Shown here: in pieces, positions 1-8,482 of the stretch
How the letters are laid out: the number at the start of each line of letters is the position of its first letter
How positions within the stretch are numbered: the stretch's first letter is position 1
Assembly (NCBI GenBank): GCA_023433505.1
Contig: JAEZCO010000048.1
Span: forward strand, 62,001-126,000
DNA from: Bacillota bacterium
Lineage (GTDB): Bacteria; Bacillota; Clostridia; Acetivibrionales; DTU013
Length of the DNA stretch: 64,000 nucleotides
Reading direction: 5' to 3'
Notes under the pieces: model-generated
The model's database searches: none
What the model was told of the DNA's origin: nothing
What the model saw: only the letters and a program-made list of their open reading frames with translations
Made by a program: the position numbers and the translations under genes

Positions 1-2
1 GT

Positions 3-2006
3 TTTTCCATAAGCGGAGAAGAAGCGGTAACCAGCTTCATTCAAAGCGATTTCTCACCTTTCTTTGCCAATTATGTACTGCACGGCGATTTCGGAGCGAC
101 GGAGGAATCCTACCTCTTCGGCTTCCGGGACAAGGGCAGGCTGCCGGATCTGGGTACTGAGAAATTGCCCGAATACGTTTTGAATCTGCCGGATAAACAG
201 ATTGAGCTTTTCAGCGATCAGCAAGCGGAGGATATCCTGGGACAGCTGCTTGAAATGGCCAGTGTAAGCCGTCCCTACCACCGCATACTTGAAATCGACA
301 GGGATATTCTTTCCAGCCGGCAGGGAAAAATTAAATTTATCCGCATGATTTTAAATGGTATGAAGGCAATGCTGACAGATGAGGAAGGGCGGGAAGCATG
401 GGGAGATGCCGCCTTGTGCTCCAGCTTTGTGCTGGGTCCGGGGGAAAGAAAGAAGGTTCAATTTATTATCTCCTGGTATTTTCCCAATCACTGCAGTGAT
501 GCAGGACGTTTTGTCGGGCATAGGTATGCCAATTGGTTCAAGGATGCCAAAGGTGTCAATGATTTTATGCACGTACATTCGCAAGAGATTTTAAGCAAGG
601 TAGAAAAGTTTTCCGCTACATTGTGCGATTGTGATACTGACGTCTCCTTCATCAACAGTTGGACAAATCAATTAAATACGCTGATAAAATGCTCATGGTG
701 GTCCGAACAGGGTGACTTTGGCCTTTGGGAAGGTTATGGAAGCTGCGGCTTTCACACAACGGATATCACTTATCAGGGCTCCTTCGGCATTTTGGCGCTA
801 TTTCCGGATTTACAGCTTGGACAGATGGAACTGGGGGCAAGGTTTCAAAGGGAGGACGGCAGAGTCCATCACTTTTTTACTCCTGATTTTTACTCCGTAG
901 ACAACGGCTTTGACCGGGTAGACATGAATCCGCAGTTTATCCTCCTGATTTGCCGGGATTATCTCTGGACCGGTAATACAGAGTACTTGAAAAGGATGTG
1001 GCAACCTGTGGTGAAGGCCATGGAAAGCATGGAAAAACTGGATGTCGATGACGACGGACTGCCGGACCGTGAGACGCGTAGAAACACCTATGATGCATGG
1101 TCTTTTAAAGGCACTCCTTCATACATTTCCAGTCTGTGGCTGGCTGCGGTGCTTGCGGCAGCCCGTATGGCTGAGGATCTGGGCGAACACCGGCTAAAAT
1201 TAGAATGGCAGGCCTTATTGGGAAAGGGAAAAGAAAATTTCATCAAAAAACTGTGGAACAAGGAATATTTCAGCCTGTGGGTAGATAAGGAGACAAGAGA
1301 TGAATGCTGCATGGCAGATCAGATTGACGGACAGTGGTATGCGCAGCTTTTGGGGTTGGGCAGTTTCATTCCGGAGCAGCATATCCGGAGCGCTTTGAGG
1401 GCTGTGATCAAATACAATTATCATCCGGAGACAGGGCTCATCAATGCGGTCTATCCGGAGCATGCCAGACCCACCCTGCATACTCACCGGAATGTTCAGG
1501 CGGAAAGCAACTGGTCGGGAATCGAATTTGCTTTTGCATCTGCGCTGCTGGAAAACGGCATGGCGGAAGAAGCGGAAGCAATAGCGGAAAACGTTGACCA
1601 ACGGTATTTTAAAGCGGGCAGGATCTTTAACCATGAAGAATGCGGCGATCATTATTACAGGGCAATGTCAAGCTGGTCCCTTTTATTATCGGTAACGGGC
1701 TTTAAGCTGGATGTCCCCCGAAATACCGTCAAATTTCTTCCGCCGGGAGAAAACATGGCGGGACCCTGGTTTTCGCCTTCCGGATTTGGACATTTCCGAA
1801 AGGATTCCAAAACATTTGCACTGGTGTGCAAGTACGGGAAGCTCAGCTTTGACAAGCTTGTTCTCGCTATCTCAAAAGACATTGGCACAGTGCTGGTTAA
1901 TGAGAGCATGGTGAATTATGAGGTGATAGAAGAACAAAACTGCCTGACAATAGACTTTAAGGAAAACATTGTGCTTAAACCTGAAATGGTCTTAAGGATT
2001 ATTTAA
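3..2006 (+). CDS. GH116-family (GBA2-like / DUF608) glycoside hydrolase, 5' end outside window
   Basis: The reading frame is open from the first bases of the window, so the N-terminus is missing; an internal TTG near 165 is not a convincing start. The visible part matches the (alpha/alpha)6 catalytic region of GH116 beta-glucosidase/glucosylceramidase-type enzymes. It contains a FGLWEGYG stretch whose Glu (codon 729-731) fits the nucleophile, an NTYDAW motif whose Asp (codon 1092-1094) fits the acid/base, and a C-terminal ECGDHYYRAMSSW motif typical of the family. Assignment of the catalytic residues is by family analogy. No secretion signal can be judged because the start is absent. It is followed 58 bp later by a DUF4438 gene on the same strand, so the two are probably co-transcribed. 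Substrate is probably a beta-glucoside or beta-xyloside, but this cannot be settled here. Confidence 0.85.
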   Translation, partial: FSISGEEAVTSFIQSDFSPFFANYVLHGDFGATEESYLFGFRDKGRLPDLGTEKLPEYVLNLPDKQIELFSDQQAEDILGQLLEMASVSRPYHRILEIDRDILSSRQGKIKFIRMILNGMKAMLTDEEGREAWGDAALCSSFVLGPGERKKVQFIISWYFPNHCSDAGRFVGHRYANWFKDAKGVNDFMHVHSQEILSKVEKFSATLCDCDTDVSFINSWTNQLNTLIKCSWWSEQGDFGLWEGYGSCGFHTTDITYQGSFGILALFPDLQLGQMELGARFQREDGRVHHFFTPDFYSVDNGFDRVDMNPQFILLICRDYLWTGNTEYLKRMWQPVVKAMESMEKLDVDDDGLPDRETRRNTYDAWSFKGTPSYISSLWLAAVLAAARMAEDLGEHRLKLEWQALLGKGKENFIKKLWNKEYFSLWVDKETRDECCMADQIDGQWYAQLLGLGSFIPEQHIRSALRAVIKYNYHPETGLINAVYPEHARPTLHTHRNVQAESNWSGIEFAFASALLENGMAEEAEAIAENVDQRYFKAGRIFNHEECGDHYYRAMSSWSLLLSVTGFKLDVPRNTVKFLPPGENMAGPWFSPSGFGHFRKDSKTFALVCKYGKLSFDKLVLAISKDIGTVLVNESMVNYEVIEEQNCLTIDFKENIVLKPEMVLRII

Positions 2007-2064
2007 AAGCCAACGTTCAATCGCATAGGATCGATTAATACTATCTGACAAGGGCGGTTAAAAG

Positions 2065-2925
2065 ATGATTACAAATATAGAGAGGTTGGTAAAGCTGTCT
2101 CTGCAAGGAGAAATAAAGCATCCGGTCACAGCGAATCCCTATTACATTTCGAAGGAGGGCACGGTAAGTACGCTGCCCGCAATGGGGGGAATTACCTACA
2201 ATGTAAAGGTGGGAGATCCGGCTTTCGGCTGGGCAGCGGATCATGTGGAGCCGGGTGTTACCATGAAGAATGAGGAACAGGTGGCAAACGATGCTTTAAA
2301 CCTGCTTGCCTGTATCGGCAATGAAGCGGTGGCCGTAAGCGGTGACGCCAAAGGGACAAAGGGATATGTTACCGGTACCCATGGCGGCGTTGAGCATGTG
2401 ATTGTTCATTTTGACCAAAACCTTGATAAAATGCTGATCGGCGACAAAATCCTGGTGAAGGGCCATGGCCAGGGTCTCAAACTGGAGGACTATCCGTTGG
2501 TCAAAATATCAAACATAGACCCAGTGCTGTTTTCGCTGCTGGGCATCAAAGAGGGGCAGGGGAAGCTGAAGGTGCCTGTGGCAGGAATCGTTCCGTCCTA
2601 TCTGATGGGGTCGGGCATAGGGGATGCAAGCTGCAGCAGAGGCGATTATGATATTACAACGACGGATATGGAGGAAGTAAGGCGAAACGGGCTTGCTTCG
2701 TTAAGACTGGGTGACCTTGTGATGCTGAAGGACTGTGACAACAGCTATGGAAGGGCGTATCTCAAGGGCGCGGTGAGTATCGGGATAGTAATTCATGGGG
2801 ATAGCGTGCGCATGGGGCATGGCCCGGGGGTTACGACAATAATGACTTGCAAGGAAGGCCTGATTGAAGGTATGATAACTTCAGGCGCAAATATTTCCAA
2901 CTATATGCGTAAAGGAACAGGATAG
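2065..2925 (+). CDS. DUF4438 domain-containing protein
   Basis: A 286-residue protein that I recognise as DUF4438, a family of unknown function seen in Firmicutes and Thermotogae. The whole length is one domain, with the characteristic GGITYNVKVGD and FGWAADHVEPG segments near residues 50-75, and Gly/His-rich motifs (THGGVEHV, KGHGQG, MGHGPG) that could bind metal or phosphate, which is inference. There is no signal peptide or membrane segment. ATG at 2065 is preceded by a weak AAGGGCGG-like site. It lies between a GH116 enzyme and a phosphoesterase, suggesting a role in the same glycan catabolism, but no reaction can be assigned. Confidence 0.8.
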   Translation: MITNIERLVKLSLQGEIKHPVTANPYYISKEGTVSTLPAMGGITYNVKVGDPAFGWAADHVEPGVTMKNEEQVANDALNLLACIGNEAVAVSGDAKGTKGYVTGTHGGVEHVIVHFDQNLDKMLIGDKILVKGHGQGLKLEDYPLVKISNIDPVLFSLLGIKEGQGKLKVPVAGIVPSYLMGSGIGDASCSRGDYDITTTDMEEVRRNGLASLRLGDLVMLKDCDNSYGRAYLKGAVSIGIVIHGDSVRMGHGPGVTTIMTCKEGLIEGMITSGANISNYMRKGTG

Positions 2926-3000
2926 AATTTGACACCGGCTATTATAAAGGAACAACGAGGACGCAATCGATGATTTGCAGAAAGGATAGGGGCTGATTGA

Positions 3001-3918
3001 GTGGATAGAATGCTTAAATTCCATGCGGACGGCTATTTCAAAATAGTTCAGTTTACCGATGTACACTGGGCGAATGGCAATGAGAAGGATTTAAAAACCA
3101 GTTCTTTAATGAGGCTGGTGTTGGAAAAAGAAAAGCCCGATCTTGTCGTGTTTACAGGTGATACCTCCGTTTCTGAGGATAATCTGAATTCACTGAGAAA
3201 AGCGCTTGAACCTGTGAATGAAGCGCAAATCCCTTTTGCAGTTGTCTTCGGCAATCATGATGACGAGGAGGGATCGGGCAAGGAGGCGTTGCTCGAGGTT
3301 CAGATGGAAAGCGGTTTGTGTCTGACGGAAGCAGGAGATCCAAGCATCAGCGGCCTGGGAAATTATATTCTGAAGATAAACAGCAATGACGGGAAGAAGA
3401 CGGGTTGGATTTTGTATATGGTCGATTCGGGAACATACAACAAGAATGATAAGGTTGAAGGGTACGGATATATCCAAAGAGATCAGATCAAATGGTACAC
3501 GGATTCCTCCAAGGCTATAAAAAAAGAGTGGGGAGATGTTCCCGCCCTTGCTTTTTTCCATATTCCCTTGCCTGAATACAATGACGTGTGGGAGCTTGAA
3601 ACCTGTTACGGTGAAAAGAATGAAGCGGTATGCTGCCCAAAGCAGAATTCGGGCATGTTCTCTGCGATGGTTGAAATGGGCGATGTGAAAGGGGTATTTG
3701 TCGGCCATGACCACGTAAATGATTATCATGGGGAATTATACGGGGTCAAGCTTTACTACGGGCGGGGCACCGGGTATAATACTTATGGGCATGAGAACTT
3801 TGCCCATGGAGCAAGGATTATCAGGTTAAAAGAAAACGAGACGGAATTCGAATCATGGCTGAGACTGGAGGATGGTACCGTTGTTGAAAAACAGGCGGAG
3901 CATCTGCCGGGGCTTTAA
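3001..3918 (+). CDS. calcineurin-like metallophosphoesterase (Dcr2/purple-acid-phosphatase-like)
   Basis: A 305-residue metallophosphoesterase with the complete dinuclear-metal signature in order: D20-x-H22 (FTDVH), G53-D54, G84-N85-H86-D87, H187 (FFHIPLPEY) and G235-H236-D237-H238. This resembles the Dcr2-type branch, which hydrolyses phosphomonoesters. No signal peptide is visible, so it is probably cytoplasmic. Start is GTG at 3001, with AGGATAGGGG-like sequence upstream. It is the third gene of the GH116-DUF4438 run, 75 bp downstream of DUF4438. Substrate is unknown; a phosphorylated sugar or lipid head group is a guess from context. Confidence 0.85.
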   Translation: MDRMLKFHADGYFKIVQFTDVHWANGNEKDLKTSSLMRLVLEKEKPDLVVFTGDTSVSEDNLNSLRKALEPVNEAQIPFAVVFGNHDDEEGSGKEALLEVQMESGLCLTEAGDPSISGLGNYILKINSNDGKKTGWILYMVDSGTYNKNDKVEGYGYIQRDQIKWYTDSSKAIKKEWGDVPALAFFHIPLPEYNDVWELETCYGEKNEAVCCPKQNSGMFSAMVEMGDVKGVFVGHDHVNDYHGELYGVKLYYGRGTGYNTYGHENFAHGARIIRLKENETEFESWLRLEDGTVVEKQAEHLPGL

Positions 3919-3975
3919 CCTTTATTTTATATAAGTTGTACTAAAAATTGGTATACCTTGGGCATCCAGAGCATT

Positions 3976-4021
3976 AGCAAGGGATCTTTTATGATTCTTC
4001 ACTTCGTTCAGAATGAAAATG
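3976..4021. repeat. short dispersed repeat of the ATTCTGA-GCGAAGCG-type, reverse copy
   Basis: The stretch around GATTCTTCACTTCGTTCAGA is the reverse-oriented relative of a module at about 40209-40270 (ATTCTGAGCGCAGCGGAGAA). Similar short repeats are widespread in bacterial intergenic DNA. Together with the next repeat it fills most of the 267-bp gap between the phosphoesterase and the deacetylase-fold gene; no promoter stands out there. Confidence 0.5.
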
Positions 4022-4046
4022 CTTAAGACGCTTTCATACAAATGCC

Positions 4047-4129
4047 ACACCTGAGGATGAAACATGCAGCGTCGATCATTGACCGCCATTCAAGTCCTTC
4101 CAGGGCGAGCGACCAGTGGTCGCCCCTAC
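4047..4129 (-). repeat. composite palindromic dispersed repeat, copy 1 (degenerate)
   Basis: It contains a decayed GTCGATCATTGACCGCC arm and an intact GCGACCAGTGGTCGCCCC palindrome joined by about 24 bp that includes CCTTCCAGGGC. The same two palindromes in the same order occur at 27518-27585. They occur in reverse order and orientation at 40109-40174 and 63896-63961. This copy is in the same orientation as the one at 27518. Confidence 0.8.
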
Positions 4130-4185
4130 GCTAAATTCCTTTACCATACATTGTAATTCCTTTATCCTAATTTTTTGGAGGTACT

Positions 4186-5778
4186 ATGAAGCCGCAAATC
4201 GTAAATATAATAAATTTCATCAGGGGCGTAGAACCCCGAGACCCGGAACTGGACCTGCTGGAACCGGTTGAAAGGCAGCTGGAACTGCTGGAAAAATACA
4301 ATTTTACAGGCACCTTCCTTATTCAATATGATGCCATGATAAAGCCAGAATTCACTGAGCTGCTTAAAAGGCCGGCCGGTTTGAAGCATGAGATTGGGGC
4401 ATGGTTTGAGGTCGTAAGGCCCCTGGCTGAAAAGGCAGGTCTGGGATGGCGGGGCAGGCCGGGCTTTGATTGGGACTGGCATGCACACGTCGGCTTCACT
4501 GTGGGCTATACGCCTGAGGAGAGGGAAAGGCTTTGTGACGTATTCATGGAGGATTTCAAAGATATCTTCGGATTCTATCCAAAATCGGTGGGGTCATGGA
4601 TTATTGATGCACATACCCTTGCATATCTGGAGCGTAAATACGGAATTGTAGCCTCCTGCAACTGCAAGGACCAATGGGGTACGGACGGCTATACCCTATG
4701 GGGAGGCTACTACAATCAGGCATATTACCCGGGAAGGAAAAACGCATTCTGCCCGGCGCAGACCATGGAGAATCAGATCAACGTACCCGTCTTCAGAATG
4801 CTTGGCAGCGACCCCATCTACCAATATGATGCAGGAGCGGTGATGGAAGACGGCTTCCACTCCGCTTCGTGGCAGCCGGTAATAACCCTGGAGCCTGTAT
4901 ATCCTGAAGGAGGAGGCTCTGAAGCCTGGATAAAATGGTATCTGAAAGAAAATTTCAACGGAATCTGCCTTTCCTTCGGATACACCCAGGCAGGGCAGGA
5001 AAACAGCTTTGGCTGGCCTTTGATGGAAAAAGGACTGGTTATGCAATTTGAACAAATTTCGGCGTATGTGACAGAAGGCAGGCTTCAGGTGCTAACCCTG
5101 GCTGATTCAGCCGGCTGGTTTAAGAAAAGCTATACCATGACCCCTGCTTCGGCCATAGCCGCGCTTTCGGACTGGAAGGGGGAAGGGCGCGGGTCCACAT
5201 GGTACAACAGCAGGAATTACAGGCTGAACCTGTATCAGGAAGAGGGAAAGCTTTGGTTCCGCGATATGCATCTTTTTAATGAAGATTACGAAGAACGGTA
5301 TCTTGACAGAAAATGCGAAGAAAGCAGTCTTTGCTATGATAATCTTCCGGTCATGGACGGTAACCGTTGGAGCTGTGGGAAGCTGCGCGCCGGGGTCTAC
5401 CCTGTCGTTTTTGATAAAGCGGGAAGCAAAACCTTTCCGAAAATAACGGAACCGGTTGTTACAGATCTGGGCAATGGACAACTGGAAGCTGTATGGAGAA
5501 CGGCAAGCGGAGGCGAATTGAAGGTTCTGTGCAGGGAAGCCTCCATAGACATTTTACATAAAGGAAGTGCTGCAGAAGCCTGGGGACTGGAAATATTATG
5601 GGCACCAGGGATGGCAGCCCCCATCGCCGGATCGGACAATGGGGGACTCCACTATAATTTTAACGGTCTGGCCTATGCCGTATTTCTTGAAGGAGCGGAA
5701 CTAAACGGGTCCGTTGAAAGCGGAAGTATCATTGCCCGTGCCGTTGGCGACAAAATTTCTTTCCGTTGGCGGTTTTGA
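4186..5778 (+). CDS. polysaccharide-deacetylase/NodB-fold protein with C-terminal extension
   Basis: A 530-residue protein. The N-terminal 290 residues look like the glycoside hydrolase/deacetylase (beta/alpha) barrel: a GTFLIQYDAM strand, a HEIGAW motif, a WHAHVGF motif, then GFYPKSVGSWIIDAHTL, the usual 'face the barrel' segment of NodB-like proteins. The remaining 240 residues are beta-rich and unassigned. No signal peptide is present, so a cytoplasmic role on imported oligosaccharides is likely. Start ATG at 4186 has TTTTTTGGAGG upstream, a good ribosome binding site. It could be a deacetylase or a related lyase-like enzyme; the metal triad is not unambiguous, so I do not assign a reaction. 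Confidence 0.6.
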   Translation: MKPQIVNIINFIRGVEPRDPELDLLEPVERQLELLEKYNFTGTFLIQYDAMIKPEFTELLKRPAGLKHEIGAWFEVVRPLAEKAGLGWRGRPGFDWDWHAHVGFTVGYTPEERERLCDVFMEDFKDIFGFYPKSVGSWIIDAHTLAYLERKYGIVASCNCKDQWGTDGYTLWGGYYNQAYYPGRKNAFCPAQTMENQINVPVFRMLGSDPIYQYDAGAVMEDGFHSASWQPVITLEPVYPEGGGSEAWIKWYLKENFNGICLSFGYTQAGQENSFGWPLMEKGLVMQFEQISAYVTEGRLQVLTLADSAGWFKKSYTMTPASAIAALSDWKGEGRGSTWYNSRNYRLNLYQEEGKLWFRDMHLFNEDYEERYLDRKCEESSLCYDNLPVMDGNRWSCGKLRAGVYPVVFDKAGSKTFPKITEPVVTDLGNGQLEAVWRTASGGELKVLCREASIDILHKGSAAEAWGLEILWAPGMAAPIAGSDNGGLHYNFNGLAYAVFLEGAELNGSVESGSIIARAVGDKISFRWRF

Positions 5779-5883
5779 AAGCCAAGGTTGCCCAGGGTCT
5801 CCTAATGGATTTCTTATCATCAAGCAATGAGATATCGGGACAGTGTGCCAAGAACTATCTGTCACGCAGTTGTATTTTACGTT

Positions 5884-6897
5884 TTACTCTCTTGCGGCTT
5901 CCATCATTGCTTGAATATTGTCCGCAGGAACATTTGGCAGGATCTCCTCGTGGCTGGGAGAAATCACAATGTTTGGTCCAAGGAGCTCTCTGACCCGGTA
6001 AACCTCCTCCTTGATTTGCGGAGGGGTGGCGTTGACAAAAAATGTCTGCGCGTCTATACCGCCGACGAAGGCAAGGTGATTCTTGTATTTCGCCAGGCTT
6101 GCCGCATCCATTCCTGCGGCTTGTGCTTGTATGGGATGCAGCACGTCGACTCCTGCGTCGATCAAATCAGGAATAATCCTGCTGATGGACCCACAGGAAT
6201 GGAGCATGATCTTCTTGTTATATTTTTTACCGACAGCAATCAGACGTTTGAACGAAGGCAGTACAAACTTTCTGAAGTTTTCGGGAGATATGAGCAAATC
6301 AAGCTGCGAGCCGAAGTCATTGCCAAAGAACATGGTGTCGGCTTTATCTCCCAATCCCGAGAAGAATTTGTCATTTGCAGCCACATAAAAGTCGGTTATT
6401 TTTTCCGCGACTGCTTCAACCAGTATGGGATTTTCGTACATGTTTACGAAATAATTTTCCATTCCGAAGAAATCGCACGACAAATGGAAAAAAGGGCTCC
6501 ACATTCCTGTAAAGACTGCTTTATCCTGATATCTTCCGATTTCTTCATATAAGCCGCTGAAATCGCAAAGGTCAACCTCCGGCCAGGGGTACTTTTCTAT
6601 ATCCTGAAGAGTTTCCGCATTTGCAAAGCATCCGTCCGAACTAAGCCCATGCCGGCCCGAGGTGCCGAAAGCCGGATCAAATGCCGGATTCCCTTGCGGA
6701 TGACGATAGCAACCGTCTGCCATAAACCACCTGCAATCATCTTTAAGATAAGAAAAAATCGCCTCCCTGGTTTCTTCGATACCCCATTTTTTTGCATAGA
6801 TCGGTATGGTCTTATCGTTGGGATGCCCTGTCCAGGCTGCACCGGAACCATTGCTCCGGCGGCTGAAGATATCAATCACTTTTTCCCTTGAGCTCAT
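5884..6897 (-). CDS. UroD-like family protein (MtaA/CmuA-related putative methyltransferase)
   Basis: A 337-residue member of the uroporphyrinogen decarboxylase superfamily. It carries the H-x-C zinc-type motif of the MtaA/CmuA methyltransferase branch (H233-S-C235), followed by DAGVDVLHPIQ. A late Ser-Pro-Ser-His segment (H316) sits where MtaA-type enzymes supply a third Cys and true UroD has a conserved His. It is unlikely to be a haem enzyme: no other haem gene is nearby. The genes around it concern carbohydrates, and a second UroD-like gene lies in the glycan locus at 43550. Likely a methyl-group-transfer or ligand-binding enzyme. Start ATG at 6897 has AAAGGTG-like sequence upstream. Confidence 0.75.
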   Translation of the reverse strand: MSSREKVIDIFSRRSNGSGAAWTGHPNDKTIPIYAKKWGIEETREAIFSYLKDDCRWFMADGCYRHPQGNPAFDPAFGTSGRHGLSSDGCFANAETLQDIEKYPWPEVDLCDFSGLYEEIGRYQDKAVFTGMWSPFFHLSCDFFGMENYFVNMYENPILVEAVAEKITDFYVAANDKFFSGLGDKADTMFFGNDFGSQLDLLISPENFRKFVLPSFKRLIAVGKKYNKKIMLHSCGSISRIIPDLIDAGVDVLHPIQAQAAGMDAASLAKYKNHLAFVGGIDAQTFFVNATPPQIKEEVYRVRELLGPNIVISPSHEEILPNVPADNIQAMMEAARE

Positions 6898-7048
6898 TTT
6901 TATTCACCTTTCTTTTATATACTAGGTCTTCTTATCTATGGTAACACCCATTTTTGATTTTTTTAATGACTGAGGACGACATTTTCTTGACGCTAGATGA
7001 AATTCGAAAGAGTATCTACGATCTGTCATTAACGCAAAAAACGATAAA

Positions 7049-7077
7049 GTTTATTTTATAGGGCTCTGTTTGTCAAT
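7049..7077 (-). promoter_or_regulatory. candidate promoter of the minus-strand UroD-like gene
   Basis: On the minus strand TTGACA (7077-7072) is separated by 17 bp from TAAACT (7054-7049). It lies about 150 bp upstream of the start at 6897. The -35 is perfect and the -10 only fair. Confidence 0.4.
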
Positions 7078-7123
7078 ATTTCTGCTAATTTGGGCATGCT
7101 AATTCCATCGGCCTCTTTTCATT

Positions 7124-7273
7124 GAACAACATCACAATCTCCCTCCTCTTATGTGAGGGTTACCAATTGAAAAAGCTGTCAGTAGTACTACAGCGAAAAG
7201 TACCAAAGAGATATTAAATGAAGTTTTCGCTGTAGTATAAGTGGAGGGTAGCAATCCCCAACTGATGTTGTTC
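7124..7273. repeat. 150-bp imperfect nested inverted repeat, MITE-like
   Basis: The ends GAACAACATCA (7124-7134) and TGATGTTGTTC (7263-7273) are exact inverted repeats. Inside, TACTACAGCGAAAA (7186-7199) and TTTTCGCTGTAGTA (7224-7237) form a perfect 14-bp stem with a 24-nt loop. CCCTCCTCTTAT and ATAAGTGGAGGG add an intermediate imperfect arm. No coding sequence is present. It could be a small non-autonomous mobile element or a structured RNA. It fills half of the 480-bp gap before yitT. Confidence 0.6.
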
Positions 7274-7275
7274 AA

Positions 7276-7361
7276 ACGCCACGTTTAAGCGTGGCGCACG
7301 AAGTGTAGCGCAGGGCGAATCTATTTCGCCTGCAGCGAGGGGGTATGGGGGCATACCCCCA
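7276..7361. other. cluster of three strong hairpins upstream of yitT
   Basis: Directly after the nested inverted repeat come three compact palindromes: CGCCACG-TTTAA-CGTGGCG-type (about 7277-7296), GGCGAA-TCTAT-TTCGCC (about 7315-7330) and GGGGGTATG/CATACCCCC (about 7340-7361). Such a run of G+C-rich hairpins is unusual between ordinary genes. It could be the folded end of a mobile element or an RNA leader of the yitT transcript. No family could be named with confidence. Confidence 0.5.
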
Positions 7362-7417
7362 TTGGAAATTGAAAAAATTTGGACCGGTCTGTGGGAGCAA
7401 CCGGCTGCGGAGGTTTT

Positions 7418-8308
7418 ATGGGGAGTTTCAAAAGATTTTTCAAGGGCTGGAAGGATTATTTGTGGATAGTATTGGGTTCCATAATAACTGCGGCTGCAAT
7501 CAATATCTTTCTTGTCCCCTATAAGATAGCGCCTGGCGGAGTGACAGGCATAGCAACCGTTATCTATTACCTGAGCGGCGAGAGGTTTCCCGTAGGTGTC
7601 ACCATGCTTGCTCTGAATATACCGCTTTTTATTTTAGGAATAAGGTTCATCGGCGGAAAGTTTATCATCAGAACCCTTTTCAGTACGGTGTTTCTGTCTG
7701 TGGTCATCGATGTATCCGAACCTGTAACTACATATTTTGCGGATTTTTATCTGACAAAGGCAGCAAACTCCGCCACCCCCGATTTATTGCTGTATTCCAT
7801 CTTCGGAGGCTTTTTCATGGGCCTTGGGCTGGGCTTTGTATTCCGGTCGGGGGCAACGACCGGGGGTACGGACCTGGCGGCAAAAGTGGTCCACCATTTC
7901 ATTCCCCAGCTTACCATGGGTCAGCTGCTGCTGGTGATAGATTCCGCGGTCATACTGTTTGCGGCAATAGCCTTCAACAGTTTTTTGCTTGCGCTTTACG
8001 CCATCTTGTCCCTCTATCTCTCCACAAAAGTAATCGATGCCATACTGGAAGGCGTAAACTTTGCAAAGGCAGTCTATATCATCTCCGAGCAATCGGAGGA
8101 AATCGCACAAAAAATAATGACGGATCTGGACAGGGGAGTTACTGCCCTGCGGGGAGTAGGCATGTACACAGGCAAGGATAAAAGCGTCCTGTATTGCGTG
8201 CTGCATCGAGGACAGCTGCAGCAGTTGAAGGAATTGGTGGTCAAAATCGATGCCAATGCCTTTATTATCCTGTCCGATGTCAGGGAAGTGCTTGGCGAAG
8301 GCTTTTAG
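7418..8308 (+). CDS. YitT family membrane protein (DUF161 + DUF2179)
   Basis: A 296-residue integral membrane protein. About five or six hydrophobic segments cover residues 10-200, with the family motif NIFLVPYKIAPGGVTGIAT near the first helices. A soluble C-terminal DUF2179 domain (about residues 210-290) carries the typical GVTALRGVGMYTG segment. YitT-type proteins are conserved in Firmicutes, but their transported substrate is not established. I chose ATG 7418 because GGAGG at 7409-7413 precedes it; the frame is also open to a TTG at 7379, which has no ribosome binding site. It seems to be a single-gene unit. Confidence 0.85.
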   Translation: MGSFKRFFKGWKDYLWIVLGSIITAAAINIFLVPYKIAPGGVTGIATVIYYLSGERFPVGVTMLALNIPLFILGIRFIGGKFIIRTLFSTVFLSVVIDVSEPVTTYFADFYLTKAANSATPDLLLYSIFGGFFMGLGLGFVFRSGATTGGTDLAAKVVHHFIPQLTMGQLLLVIDSAVILFAAIAFNSFLLALYAILSLYLSTKVIDAILEGVNFAKAVYIISEQSEEIAQKIMTDLDRGVTALRGVGMYTGKDKSVLYCVLHRGQLQQLKELVVKIDANAFIILSDVREVLGEGF

Positions 8309-8338
8309 GAGCATATAAAATTTTAGCGGAAGTTATAT

Positions 8339-8370
8339 TTTCATCCGTGCTTAACCTGCGGCGGATGAAA
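8339..8370 (+). terminator. hairpin after yitT, weak terminator candidate
   Basis: TTTCATCCG (8339-8347) pairs perfectly with CGGATGAAA (8362-8370), loop 14 nt. No T-run follows, so it may only be an RNA end-stabilising hairpin. Confidence 0.35.
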
Positions 8371-8482
8371 GCATGGAGCTGAAATCCTGCCGAGAACGTT
8401 AAATTTATATCAAACTTGGTATGGACTTGACAAACCCTATATAGTATACTGGTGTATGAATCAATAAATAAGGAGTGCAACA

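Noticed and set aside
5827..6552. Plus-strand open frame of 241 residues opposite the UroD-like gene
   Set aside because: It is antisense to a well-conserved coding region and has no ribosome binding site.
7379..7417. TTG start for the YitT gene 13 codons upstream
   Set aside because: No ribosome binding site and no similarity in those codons; GGAGG stands before ATG 7418.
8427..8450. TTGACA with TATACT in front of the transketolase genes
   Set aside because: Only 12 bp separate the two boxes, too short for a sigma-A promoter, and no better -10 was found.
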